DNA of 64,000 nucleotides, taken from positions 8,246,001 to 8,310,000 of the forward strand of contig CM121342.1 in assembly GCA_051530055.1 (NCBI GenBank), given 5' to 3'. The notes under the pieces are model-generated. The model worked only from the letters and a program-made list of their open reading frames with translations, had not been told where the DNA came from and did no database searches. Source of the DNA: Neoechinorhynchus agilis. Its lineage: Eukaryota; Acanthocephala. Positions 1 to 9,958 of this stretch are shown here, in pieces (position 1 is the stretch's first letter; every line of letters begins with the position of its first letter). The position numbers and the translations under genes are program-made.

Positions 1-101
1 CAACATTAAGCGGGCAAACACAGATACCTAGAGAAAGCAACAAACAGCAAGCGTAAGATTCTCCACTCGTTCATCGGGTTCAATCTCAATTACAAGACCA
101 G

Positions 102-527
102 ATGGATGAAGTGGCTAGGGTTCGTCTCGCTGCTTGTTCGACAAAGCAATCTGGAGCCTGGCTTGATGCTATACCATCCTCAAATTTGAGCACTTTGCTC
201 GATGATGAGACCTTCAAATTCGGAATGAACATTTGGGTCGCTCATAAATGTCGATGTGATGTCACGGTGGACAATAAGGGACAACACGGTCTCTCATGTA
301 AGCGATCCGCAGGACGTTTTCCCCGCTATGCTGAAATCAATGCTATCATAAGTCGAGCGCTGAGATCGATTCAGGTGTCCTGCATCCTGGAGCAAAATAA
401 TCTCTGCCGCTCAGACGGGAAACGTCCTGACGGGGTAACGGTCTTTCCCTGGTCACGTGGCAGATTCTTTATATGGGACGCAACATGCGTCGATACGCTG
501 GCAAAGGAAAATCGAAAGTTTGATTAA
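102..527 (+). mobile_element. Retroelement C-terminal fragment (Cys/His box plus PD-(D/E)XK-like box)
   Basis: About 140 residues remain open. A Cys/His cluster (CRC then HGLSCKRSAGR) is followed by DGKRPDG, a PW..GR motif and WDATC.DTLA. This order is what I recall from the region downstream of the reverse transcriptase in a widespread animal retroelement family, where the KRPDG...WD part resembles a PD-(D/E)XK nuclease core. The reverse transcriptase is not in the window here; the fragment is cut off at its 3' side by the duplicated block that starts near 509. Fragments of the same family lie at 46440-46745 (later C-terminus) and 58430-58985 (RT start). The clade is unresolved. It is clearly a truncated copy. 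Confidence 0.6.
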
Positions 528-693
528 ACGCTCAAGACACTTGACTGAACCAATGGCGAATAATTTTGCCTACACGCATTGCTAAAAAGCCAGGAAAGTT
601 ATTCTATAGCCTAAATATTGATTATAACCATTGAAGCAACATTTAAATTAGTTATTTTTTAACAAAATTCTTACCTATAACGTTTTTAGAATA

Positions 694-966
694 CTATAAG
701 CAAACGATTCCAGTAATACGAAATACAGATTGGTTAAAATGTGAACCGATAAACTTTCTTGGTTCCGAATGTGATTTATAAAATATATTTATGAACTTAT
801 CAGAATTGTGCGAGAGAGGAATATAATGAATGCATCCTTTTTTACGCCAGAATTTAAAAGGATATCTCATGGGAAAATTCCCGCGCTGGAACCCAACGAA
901 TTCAGGGGGGTTAATATACTTATTAGTCGAAGTAAAAGACTGAAGTATTCGAGTTAAATTCGACAT
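694..966 (-). CDS. Small hypothetical protein, copy A
   Basis: A 90-codon frame starting MSNLTRILQ. The translation is identical to the frame at 7318-7590 in the other duplicate. Because the duplication is young, identity does not prove selection. It begins about 10 bp after the stop of the neighbouring small frame, next to a GTAAGA donor-like sequence, so it could instead be 3' untranslated or intronic. No domain recognised. Aromatic and basic residues are common; no signal peptide or membrane segment. Confidence 0.25.
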   Translation of the reverse strand: MSNLTRILQSFTSTNKYINPPEFVGFQRGNFPMRYPFKFWRKKGCIHYIPLSHNSDKFINIFYKSHSEPRKFIGSHFNQSVFRITGIVCL

Positions 967-976
967 TCAATCTTAC

Positions 977-1320
977 TCATTCTGCCTCCATCAACTTCCA
1001 ACGAGACTTAGGTATAAATACATTTTTGTCCAATACTTTTTCTGTATACCTGTCAACTCTGACAAGTTCAAAATAACACATAGCTATTTCCTTGTTCTTA
1101 ACAAATCCATCCGTATTTTTAACCGCATTGACGATACGCGTCCTTTTTTTGTATTAAAAAGGCCAATATTGACATAGAAAAATTTCTTTCCATAAAGCCT
1201 ATAGGCTTCAAGAAAATCTCTCCAGCGAATAGAAGTACGCGCAATTTCCTCGGCCACTTCCGATGCATCCGTGATAACACAAATACAAATACGACAGCGT
1301 ATAAAATATTTTCCTGGCAT
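977..1320 (-). pseudogene. Broken copy A of the small gene at 7601-7945
   Basis: It starts at the same ATG as the intact duplicate (MPGKYFIRCRICICVITD). The frame is lost around the T-rich run near 1140-1160, where a length difference and base changes separate the two copies. The last ~50 codons, ending in a MEAE-type C-terminus in copy B, are therefore out of frame here. Sequence outside the break is nearly identical to copy B. Either copy could be the ancestral one, but only copy B is open throughout. Confidence 0.55.
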
Positions 1321-1376
1321 TGAATAACCTGAAAGCGGATTATATCCTTTTAAATGTACGGACGGCAAGTTATTTC

Positions 1377-1405
1377 AAGAATTATTGACATGATCACTCG
1401 TTCTA
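1377..1405 (+). promoter_or_regulatory. 29-bp element, copy A
   Basis: Identical to 8002-8030; present here because of the segmental duplication. Confidence 0.35.
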
Positions 1406-1462
1406 GAAATTTCTTCTCGAACATCCGACTGAATCCGCAATCAACATCGACGAACAAGCCTA

Positions 1463-1494
1463 TGCTTAGCTTTCTCGTTATCGGATCTTTCTTC
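1463..1494 (-). repeat. 32-bp exact copy of part of the TBP-like gene
   Basis: The segment beginning TGCTTAGCTTTCTCG is identical to 1935-1966, which lies inside the TBP-fold coding region of the neighbouring gene. It sits exactly where duplicate A stops matching duplicate B, so it looks like filler or template-switch DNA at the duplication breakpoint. Confidence 0.75.
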
Positions 1495-1761
1495 AGTACA
1501 ACTATTGAAGACAATGAATTGTATTAATAAAAAATGTGACAATATTCTCTTTCATCTAAGATGCGTACACTTAGAATTTGTTTTTTTAGTGCGTTTATAA
1601 ACAGTCGGCCTTTTTTACAAAAATAAAAATCGCATTAATGTTTGGAATTAGAAGGTGACACATTTGTGCCATTATTTATTATATAACTTTGTTATCAAAT
1701 TCTATGGAGGGAACGTGACACATTCATCGTTCATATTTATTTAAACCGAACGTAAGTTTGT

Positions 1762-3777
1762 TTAAAGCTCAACGCGTTTAAATATTGGATATAATATATC
1801 ACACGCCTTCGACAGTTCATCGTAATTTCTGCCATTCATTACTATCTTTCCTGTTGTATAAGCCTCAATCTTAACATCGATTCCTTCTATGGCTACATTT
1901 GCCCCATGGGAAATTTCCGGCTCGTAAAAGAATTTGCTTAGCTTTCTCGTTATCGGATCTTTCTTCGCCCATAAATTGAGCAAACGATACATATCGATTT
2001 TAAACCGAAAATCGGTTTTAGCTTGAATCTTCTTCAAACTATATTCTCGAATTTGAGTCTCCTTCACTCCCGCTTCTGCAAGGCGACGAACTGCATCTTC
2101 GGCCAATTCACGGGTCTGATCGATGGTTCCTGAACAATAGACAACAGCTCGACCAAATCGGTAAAATGTGACTTTACCCGGGGGAGCGTAATGCATTAAT
2201 ATTAAAATCTTTCCATGCTCGTCTGTTTTGGCATAACTAATTTTTTTGACGAGTTCACGAACGTTGAGCTCACCGACGATATGGAAAGTGGCGACGATGT
2301 TATAGACAACTATTTGAAATTTTGAAGATTCTTGATTAACTGCCTGTGATTTGTTATCGAGTTGACCTTCTGATTCAGTTCCGGGCTTTTGAAGTGAACA
2401 TCGTCTTTTCCTCTCTTTGTTAATCAAATGAATATTTCGTTGTTTCGCTCTTGTATCTGAAAAATTTTGATTTTTCGTCGGGTCCCCATGAACTTCATAT
2501 TTACATTCAAGATTGGGCATTGATTGAACCGAATGTCTTCTCGGAATTTCGGGAACCATATCGCGATATTCGTGCAATATAAATTCGCCACTTGAAATCA
2601 ACTTGCTGGGGTCAAAGATTCTACTTGTTATTAATTGCTGATCAGTGTAAGTATTTGGTACTGAATCGATTTGTGTTGACTTTACTTTATGACTTAAACA
2701 AGTTATTGAAGGTGTGCTTTGTCGTGATAAAGAGCTGAGCTGGCGAATTCGACTAGAATAATTCGTAGTGGGTTCATGTACTTGATCTTGATTTAAATTG
2801 GATAAATGTCTATTTGGCGCACTAAGAAATTGAGATGGCAATTGTTGCCGACTGAAATGTCGAGCTAATCCAAGATATTGATTGACGGATAGTCTGCTTG
2901 GTGGATGAACTATTTGTTGAGATCGTTGTTGGGAGGGATGAATTTGGTGTTGATCGACCGCATGTGGATTTCTGTACGAATCAACTAATGAATTAGTTCT
3001 TTTATGTAAATGTTGTTGTGGCTGTGTTGGTCGAGAATGAATCCTGTTTGAAATATTTGAGCATCTACTAGCCATGTACTGATTATACAAATCAGGTTCT
3101 GAAATCGGACAATTCGGCTGCTGTGAATGTCGTGACTGGAGTGGGCGTTCTATCGATTGGCTTTCCAGTTCTTGGCGCTGATCTGATCCACTTGGATTGG
3201 GCAAATTCGATAAAACCGTAAAGTCATTTGGATGAAGTCGCTGATTTGGATACAAAGGCTGTACATAAACGAACTGTGATGGCAATTGTTGCCGACTGAA
3301 ATGTCGAGCTAATCCAGGATATTGATTGACGGATAGTCTGCTAGGTGGATGAACTATTTGTTGAGATCGTTGTTGGGAAGGATGAATTTGGTGTTGATCG
3401 ACCGCATGTGGATTTCTATACGAATCAACTAATGAATTAGTTCTTTTATGTAAATGTTGTTGTGGCTGTGTTGGTCGAGAATGAATCCTGTTTGAAATAT
3501 TTGAGCATCTACTAGCCATGTACTGATTGTACAAATCAGGTTCTGAAATCGGACAATTCGGCTGTTGTGAATGTCGTGACTGGATTGGGCGTTCTATCGA
3601 TTGGCTTATCCTTTCTTGGCGTTGTAACGATGCACGTGCATTGGGCCAATTAGATAAACCCGTAAAGTCATTTAGATGAAGTCGCTGATTTGGATTTGCT
3701 GATGTCATTCGAATTGTTCGTGGTCTGTTGTCCCATGAACGTACTTTAAGTTTTGGTCGTTTGTTTCCGTCGTTCAT
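1762..3777 (-). CDS. Divergent TATA-binding-protein family protein (TBP or TBP-like factor)
   Basis: 671 residues from the chosen start (MNDGNKRPKLKV). The frame stays open 29 codons further upstream, to 3864, but that part looks like leader sequence. The C-terminal ~186 residues (about 486-671, positions 1762-2322) have the TBP saddle layout of two imperfect repeats. The first contains VVYNIVATFHIVGEL, with an RFGRAVVYCSG strand matching the F-S-S-G-K-M-V-C-T-G region of TBP. The second contains FYEPEISHG, then YTTGKIVMNG and DILYPIFK, matching YEPELFPG, FVSGKVVLTG and YPILKGF. Phenylalanines that kink DNA in canonical TBP appear replaced, two of them by tyrosine, which suggests altered DNA binding as in TBP-like factors. 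The N-terminus is rich in Gln, His, Ser, Pro and Arg, and contains a 148-residue tandem duplication. Likely nuclear, in transcription initiation. TBP versus TBP-like factor is not settled. Confidence 0.8.
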   Translation of the reverse strand: MNDGNKRPKLKVRSWDNRPRTIRMTSANPNQRLHLNDFTGLSNWPNARASLQRQERISQSIERPIQSRHSQQPNCPISEPDLYNQYMASRCSNISNRIHSRPTQPQQHLHKRTNSLVDSYRNPHAVDQHQIHPSQQRSQQIVHPPSRLSVNQYPGLARHFSRQQLPSQFVYVQPLYPNQRLHPNDFTVLSNLPNPSGSDQRQELESQSIERPLQSRHSQQPNCPISEPDLYNQYMASRCSNISNRIHSRPTQPQQHLHKRTNSLVDSYRNPHAVDQHQIHPSQQRSQQIVHPPSRLSVNQYLGLARHFSRQQLPSQFLSAPNRHLSNLNQDQVHEPTTNYSSRIRQLSSLSRQSTPSITCLSHKVKSTQIDSVPNTYTDQQLITSRIFDPSKLISSGEFILHEYRDMVPEIPRRHSVQSMPNLECKYEVHGDPTKNQNFSDTRAKQRNIHLINKERKRRCSLQKPGTESEGQLDNKSQAVNQESSKFQIVVYNIVATFHIVGELNVRELVKKISYAKTDEHGKILILMHYAPPGKVTFYRFGRAVVYCSGTIDQTRELAEDAVRRLAEAGVKETQIREYSLKKIQAKTDFRFKIDMYRLLNLWAKKDPITRKLSKFFYEPEISHGANVAIEGIDVKIEAYTTGKIVMNGRNYDELSKACDILYPIFKRVEL
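2805..3690 (-). repeat. In-frame 444-bp tandem duplication inside the TBP-like gene
   Basis: Two copies with a period of 444 bp (148 codons), for example GATGAAGTCG at 3231 and again at 3675. Long stretches are identical at DNA level, covering peptides such as CPISEPDLYNQYMASRCS and HQIHPSQQRSQQIVHPPS. The ends of each unit are more diverged. The period is a multiple of three, so the frame is kept. Near-identity argues for a recent event or conversion. Confidence 0.95.
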
Positions 3778-3864
3778 TTCGATTGCAATAGTGTAATAAC
3801 CTTCTATAGAAAGTGAGAACAAAAGGCGATGAAATATTGAAAGTGTAAGCGTTTTGGTAGACAC

Positions 3865-5147
3865 GATAAACAGTATAAAGTTATTTGCCAGTCACTCATT
3901 GGCTCTTTTTCTTAATTAATTTAGCCCTAATGAAACACGTGATCTAAATTGACAAATAAAATAGTTAAGGCATTTTTAACTGATTTTGATTAGATCAGAT
4001 CCTTTCAACGTCGTGCACAAGTATTTTAAAGTGTAACCTTGAATGACGCTAATTTTTCAGCAAATCTACCGTTGCGCAATGAAAATAAACGACTTTTGTT
4101 TTGGTGCAAATGAATTTGATTGTATTTTTACAACCATAATTAAAGCAACGGGGGAAAAAGTCAATGAAAGCACTTGAAAGTTTTGATCAATTCTTTGAAA
4201 ATTAAGATGAATTTATTTTTCGAATTAGAAAAAATCAAGAATTTTTTACTTCGTAAAAATGTTTTGATGTTTATTTTTCGCAAATTCAGTCATTTTAGAT
4301 TTTGTGCCGATGGTTAGGATTTAAGAGATTTCAACAACATTTGCATAAAACGTGGAATAAAGTTTAATCGAAATTGATTTTCAAACGAAAATATTCTCTT
4401 GGAGCCAGGTAGCTCCATAAACTTAAATACATGTTATTTGAAGTGTGCTACAAGCCATATTTAGTGTGATTTAATTGTCAAAAAACTATAACGACTTGTA
4501 GTTATTTTTAACGAAAGTCTTTTTCGTATTCGTAGAATAAGGAACGTTTTCAACCCTTTGTGCCAAATTCTTTGTTCACAACAACATCTCCAAATATTTA
4601 CCGTTCTCACTCACCTCTATTTAGTAATACCGATTCCTTTTTATCTTGGAAACCGCGAAAATGTTAACCGCTCGTTATTCCGCAATCGTTCGCCATGAAA
4701 AGTTTCTCTATGATTTAGATAAGCACAATTTTTACCTCAATTTTTCATCAACCTCCGGGTTTTTCCATCTTACGCTTTTTTGTAAAATTGCATTTCTGTA
4801 GCAGTCCACGATGATGCCTTTAATAGGACGAATCTGCATCAACTTTATTGATTGTTCCCGGAGAAACATTTCCAATCGCTAATCGCCATACCTTGATGAT
4901 CCCTTTTTGTAAAATATGACTGACTAAATAATTTTAAGTGTTGTTATTTTGTTCGCAAACACAACCCTTTAATGTATTCGATTGGACAATCTAAATTTTG
5001 AATCTCGTTCAACTTCAAAATGTGGAACTTATTCGAATAAAAATCGGAAATAATCGCTTGCTAATTGTCTGAGGCAAGTTGCTCTTTATAAAGATGATAA
5101 ATACGAGCGACGGTCGCAGAGACCTAAAATGCAAAGCAGGCGAAATT
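3865..5147. other. Intergenic, AT-rich; nothing recognised
   Basis: This is upstream of the TBP-like gene and should contain its promoter. I see no open frame of note, RNA gene or clear repeat. A/T runs are frequent. Confidence 0.5.
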
Positions 5148-5735
5148 TCTGAAGATATTTTCCAAAATATTCAATGACAGAAATCTTTATAAGAAATGTT
5201 GATGAAATCGATTGGTCTTAATAAACGGAAAAATTAGTTTTGCCATTCGTTTTGTTCGGCTCATTTTTATCTTCGGTTACTTCTCTACCTTTTTCGTCGG
5301 TTGTTCCGTTATCTTGTTCAGTTAATTACTCTCGGAAAATAAAGACTACTATTTATAAAAACTAATGAAGGTTAATAGTTTATTTTTATACTTACCTCCG
5401 AGAACTTTCGCCCAAAATTACTATAAATGTGAAAAACTTAAGAATCGAGAAACGTAGGTGTTTAATTTCCAGTCTTAAATATTTTTAGACGAACTTCAAA
5501 AATTAAATTAAGAATAATTAGGTAACTACTTTGTTATTGGCTCTATTTCTAAAGATATTTTCCAAAATATTCCATGAGAGAAATCCCTTTAGGAAATGTT
5601 GACGAAATCATTTTGTCTAAATAGAAGGCAAAATTATCTTTGCCTTTATTTTATTCGGCTTATTTTTATCTTCGATGGAATCTTCACCTTTTTCGTCGGT
5701 TCTACCGTTTTATTATTTCTTTCTATATTGTATTG
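5148..5735. repeat. Direct repeat pair, copies 400 bp apart
   Basis: A ~185 bp unit beginning TCTGAAGATATTTTCC at 5148 recurs, diverged, at 5548 (TCTAAAGATATTTTCC), with a shared CACCTTTTTCGTCGGTT-type core near its end. The spacer is unrelated. It may be a dispersed repeat; no coding signal. Confidence 0.7.
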
Positions 5736-7132
5736 CTCTCAGATGGTTTTTTCGTCGCTTACGCATATTTGTTCAGGTAGTCGAACAAATACTCAATTCG
5801 AATATTCAAATCGATAATTCTATTTGAGTAATGCGTGATCGATTGAACAGAAAAGTATTGTTAGCAGTTCACCGAAGCCTTATCTTCGGGTGCAAGGAAA
5901 AATTCTAAAGGACTCCTTGAACCGATTAATTGTTGATAAAATCGATGTTCGATCGTTCGATGAAATGCTTACTTCGGCTTTGAGGTTTCTTAACGACTGT
6001 TATAAGAATAAGGTTCCCTCTCGCCTCTGCTTTTGTAGGAAACTCGCAATCGAGGACAAAGTGTTTCATTGATAAGATTTTCAATGTCGATTGGGATTTT
6101 TAGCCCATCAATGATATTTTCTCCGTTCTAAAAGTCAACTACTGTAATGCTCTTTAAAGAAGCCTAAATCACTCGTTAAGCTCATTGAACGAGTCGAAAG
6201 GACGAGGATAAATGAAATGTTGGCTACCAGTATCACCAAGACTTCAGCAGTTATGATGTCCTAAATAAATCATTGATATTATCTCTAAAATAAAATGTAG
6301 ATCCTAGAACGCGTTCGAGTCCAAAAATCATGAGAAACGTTAATGTCTAAAGGTTAAATAAAATGATTTCTTTAGTTTAAACATTTCTTCATAATAAAAT
6401 TTATTGGTGGTTTTCAGCTTCCTAGATTTTTATACTTTTCTCAAAAAAAATTTATTTCTTTATTTTTATTTGTATCATATTTTTTAAACGGAATTATTTT
6501 ACAGAATAAATTGGTGGTATTTAGGGTCAAAACGAAGGCCAATTTCAAATACATTACTCGAGTTTTTGTGGATAATATTAGGAAAGCGAAAGGTTGAGAC
6601 AATATGAGATTTGGTCGCGATAATATAATTGAAATTTCTGGGAATGCATGTCATCCGATTTTATAAAATACGCATAAAAGTTGCGCTCTTCCATGAATTC
6701 GAAACTTCATTATATGAATGAGATCACGAATTTAAATAAATAATTCATTCAATTGGATTTGAACAAAGGTTTCTACGCTTTAGATGTAGTAATTTCATTT
6801 GAATTTCAATTCATTTTAAATTTCATTTTAATATGATTTAAAAGATATCGAAAACTTGATTGAATTCAAATCTGTTTATTACGAGGTTAACACCACGTGA
6901 ACAACTTTTTATTCTAAATATGGAGTTCCACAGTAAAACAATCCTTTTACCTTTGCAGACGATATTTTTTATTTTATGTGGTAAGACCTGGAGGAAGCAA
7001 AATTGACAACATTTTAGGATATTTCAATGGTTTGCTTAATGCTTTTAGGGAGGCGAATTTAATCATTAATCTTGATATAACTTTTATCATCCTAGATTTG
7101 GAGCAACTTTTCTTTTAAATGCACCTTTAGGA
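5736..7132. other. Intergenic, AT-rich; short frames only
   Basis: Only short frames occur (for example 60 codons at 5890-6072) with no recognisable domain. Long A/T-rich runs dominate from 6100 to 7130. I see no RNA gene. Confidence 0.5.
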
Positions 7133-7317
7133 AAATCGAAAGCTTGATTAAACGCTCAAGACACTTGAATGAACCAATGGCGAATAATTTTGCCTACACG
7201 CATTGCTAAAAAGCCAGTAAAGTTATTCTATAGCCTAAATATTGATTATAACCCTTGAAGCAACATTTAAATTAGTTATTTTTTAACAAAATTCTTACCT
7301 ATAACGTTTTTAGAATA

Positions 7318-7590
7318 CTATAAGCAAACGATTCCAGTAATACGAAATACAGATTGGTTAAAATGTGAACCGATAAACTTTCTTGGTTCCGAATGTGATT
7401 TATAAAATATATTTATGAACTTATCAGAATTGTGCGAGAGAGGAATATAATGAATGCATCCTTTTTTACGCCAGAATTTAAAAGGATATCTCATGGGAAA
7501 ATTCCCGCGCTGGAACCCAACGAATTCAGGGGGGTTAATATACTTATTAGTCGAAGTAAAAGACTGAAGTATTCGAGTTAAATTCGACAT
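7318..7590 (-). CDS. Small hypothetical protein, copy B
   Basis: 90 codons, translation identical to 694-966. Follows the stop of the 7601-7945 frame by about 10 bp on the same strand. It may be a second cistron, a 3' exon or non-coding; the sequence does not decide. No domain seen. Confidence 0.25.
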   Translation of the reverse strand: MSNLTRILQSFTSTNKYINPPEFVGFQRGNFPMRYPFKFWRKKGCIHYIPLSHNSDKFINIFYKSHSEPRKFIGSHFNQSVFRITGIVCL

Positions 7591-7600
7591 TCAATCTTAC

Positions 7601-7945
7601 TCATTCTGCCTCCATCAACTTCCAACGAGACTTAGGTATAAATACATTTTTGTCCAATACTTTTTCTGTATACCTGTCAACTCTGACAAGTTCAAAATAA
7701 CACATAGCTATTTCCTTGTTCTTAACAAATCCATCCGTATTTTTAACCGCATTGACGATACGCGTCCTTTTTTTATAGTAAAAAGGTCCAATATTTACAT
7801 AGAAAAATTTCTTTCCATAAAGTCTATAGGCTTCAAGAAAATCTCTCCAGCGAATAGAAGTACGCGCAATTTCCTCGGCCACTTCCGATGCATCCGTGAT
7901 AACACAAATACAAATACGACAGCGTATAAAATATTTTCCTGGCAT
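7601..7945 (-). CDS. Small hypothetical protein, intact duplicate
   Basis: 114 residues from the first ATG (MPGKYFIRCRICICVIT). The frame is open 16 codons further upstream but without an ATG. The protein is basic, with a cysteine cluster (RCRICIC) near the start and the segment ASEVAEEIARTSIRWRDFLE, which looks helical. I recognise no family. A GTAAGA sequence overlaps the region just after the stop, so an unseen splice is possible. A 29-bp element shared with another locus lies 57-85 bp upstream (8002-8030). The duplicate at 977-1320 is broken. Confidence 0.4.
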   Translation of the reverse strand: MPGKYFIRCRICICVITDASEVAEEIARTSIRWRDFLEAYRLYGKKFFYVNIGPFYYKKRTRIVNAVKNTDGFVKNKEIAMCYFELVRVDRYTEKVLDKNVFIPKSRWKLMEAE

Positions 7946-8001
7946 TGAATAACCTGAAAGCGGATTATATCCTTTTAAATGTACGGACGGCAAGTTATTT
8001 C

Positions 8002-8030
8002 AAGAATTATTGACATGATCACTCGTTCTA
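8002..8030 (+). promoter_or_regulatory. 29-bp element upstream of a small gene (copy B)
   Basis: The sequence AAGAATTATTGACATGATCA then CTCGTTCTA is present exactly at 1377-1405 (inside the duplicate) and, inverted, at 60496-60524. In each case it lies about 55-110 bp upstream of a small minus-strand frame. The centre (TGACATGATCA) is nearly palindromic. A regulatory role is inference; a shared repeat remnant is the alternative. Confidence 0.35.
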
Positions 8031-8165
8031 GAAATTTCTTCTCGAACATCCGACTGAATCCGCAATCAACATCGACGAACAAGCCTAACAGACTTAGCAT
8101 TTTAACAATTTCGTAAATTTTTGCGCCATATACTTATCGAAAACAGACATTGCACACGACTTTAC

Positions 8166-8790
8166 TAACTTCATAGCAACCAACACCTTTATAGCTTCTC
8201 TGCTGGCTCAGAGAGCATTCCGTGACGTCATCAACATTCACTTCGTTTCATAGTTCTCTACTCTGCCTTGCCCTTCTAGGAGGCTCAGCGAATTCGATCC
8301 CATCCTTCATGTCAGGGTTTTTACCCCGTCCAAAACATAAACTTTGCTTACGTCATAAGAGCAAGAATTTTCACAATTTTGGATATTTTCCGCCGTTCAC
8401 TTTTAGAAATTCGATATTTTCCCGACTTTCTTAACATCATCACATCCGACATCCTTATAGCTTCTCTGCTGACTCAGAGAGCATTCAATGACGTCATCGA
8501 CATTCACTTCGTTTAATAGCTCTGTACTATGTCTTGCCCTTCTCGGAGGCTCTGCCAATTGGGGCCCCTCATGTAAAACAGGGGTTTTTTTAACCTGTCC
8601 AACACTTAACTTTGCTTACGTCATGAGGGTAAGAATTTTCACAATTTCGGATATTTTTCGCCGTTCACTTGTAGAAAACCGACATTTTTCAAAATTTGCT
8701 AACATCATCACAACCGACACCTTTGTGGCTTTTCTGCTGGCTCAGAAAGTTTTCAATGACGTCATCAGCATAAACTTCGTTTCATATCTC
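8166..8790. repeat. Tandem repeat, period about 265 bp, about 2.3 copies
   Basis: Anchor sequence TAGCTTCTCTGCTG is seen near 8190 and 8455, with a diverged version near 8723. Each unit carries a perfect TGACGTCA palindrome (near 8223, 8489 and 8757) and a CTTTGCTTACGTCAT stretch. Short frames in the units share the start MTSSTFTSF because of the repeat, not because they are genes. Confidence 0.85.
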
Positions 8791-8805
8791 TGTCTTTTAT
8801 TTTTG

Positions 8806-9000
8806 TTTTTATATGAATTATTTTGGCACTTTCGGCAGTCGAATTTTATGTTTTACATGGGATAGGTAGTATGACCACATAAACTCTGATGAACCGCGCG
8901 GATCCTCAGATGCCTCCATTGGGCTGAACTCATCAGTGAGCTTCCTATCTTCAGCGGTATTTCTCCTTGGGTCGTGCGTCATCGGCGATCGTGTATTCGA
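8806..9000. repeat. Dispersed repeat, copy 1
   Basis: Begins ATGAATTATTTTGGCACTTT and ends with CATCAGTGAGCTTCC and CTTCAGCGGTATTT. Related to 9166-9345 and, for its second half, to 13163-13290. Confidence 0.8.
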
Positions 9001-9165
9001 ACCCATTGACCCTGAAACATGGATTCGGAGCACAAGCCCACCTCTACACAACTACGAAATGTACAAACTCAGCCGACGAATTCGGTTTGCTCAACCGCAT
9101 ATTTTATCATTTGTGGGATTGTCAGCTGATTTTCTCAACCGCAAGTATAAATTTCTTCTTACTTT

Positions 9166-9345
9166 TACATGAATTATTTTAGCACTTTCAGCGGTCGAAT
9201 TTTATGTTTTACATCAGATAATTGATATAGCCACATAGTCTCTAATGCACGGTTAAAAGTTCGTACATCTCTCCGGATCCTCAGATACCTCCAGGGGGCG
9301 AGGCTCATCAGTGAGCTTCCTCCCTTCAGCGGTATTTTGCCCCCT
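9166..9345. repeat. Dispersed repeat, copy 2
   Basis: Same element as 8806-9000 and 13163-13290. Contains CCACATAGTCTCTAATGCAC and CTCAGATACCTCCAGG. Copies 2 and 3 flank the tRNA-Gly and piwi genes as direct repeats. Confidence 0.85.
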
Positions 9346-9958
9346 TTGGTATGGTTCACTTTGGTGTTTGGACTCCACAGTGGCAGACTAGATTATTTAG
9401 TTAAAGATAACGAGTATCGGTCGTTGATCGACTGCGGTGTCTCGCTTTTATTTTAACGGGCTTTTCATCAAAAATCATGGACGTAAGAAAACGTGTTCCG
9501 TGGGGCAGTGGAGCTAATAATTTAAACGGTTCTCCATTGATGTTAGGTTTATTCATCTGTTTTCCACCTTTGACAGAAAAAATACAACTTTGTTCGAGAA
9601 GGGCAGCGGAAATGCGGATTGCTGAGAATCCTGAGCGTGCAAATGAATTGAACGCGACCAATAGAAACGTCACTGTGAAGCTTTAGAGAATGATGACGAG
9701 AAAACCAAGAAGATTAGATTGTAATTTGGGAATAATTCTAAGAGAAAGATCTTCTAAATGGATCCCTAAGTAAAAGGCTGCTCTAAACCCAATTATCCTT
9801 GAAAATTAAGTTATTCGTAGTTTTGTGCATTTTTCGTGGAAAATATTTGCTGTCGGGTGTGTTGAACGATAAAAGAAAACGAATTTAGCGTCCTACAAAA
9901 ATATTAATGTAGCACAAAAACGTAAAAGTTCAATTTTGACTGAGATGAAAACCAAAGA
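9346..9958. other. Spacer before tRNA-Gly, shared in part with 59482-59690
   Basis: Positions 9430-9454 and 9780-9958 are found, inverted, beside the second tRNA-Gly. The ~325 bp between them (9455-9779) are absent there, so this is an insertion here or a deletion there. Short overlapping frames at 9401-9686 have no recognisable product. Confidence 0.6.

Larger units (their letters stand above)
509..1462. repeat. Segmental duplication, copy A
   Basis: This ~950 bp block is repeated almost identically at about 7133-8091, in the same orientation, about 6.6 kb away. Both copies contain the same two small minus-strand reading frames. The left edge abuts the retroelement scrap at 102-527. The right edge (after GAACAAGCCTA) jumps into a 32-bp segment identical to part of the TBP-like gene. 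Differences between copies are few, so the duplication is recent. Confidence 0.9.
7133..8091. repeat. Segmental duplication, copy B
   Basis: Partner of the block at 509-1462, same orientation. Contains the intact version of the small minus-strand frame. The match ends after GAACAAGCCTA, where copy B continues into unrelated sequence. Confidence 0.9.

Noticed and set aside
8222-8865. Two frames starting MTSSTFTSF as a gene family
   Set aside because: The shared start is part of the ~265-bp tandem repeat; the rest diverges with frameshifts and has no domain.
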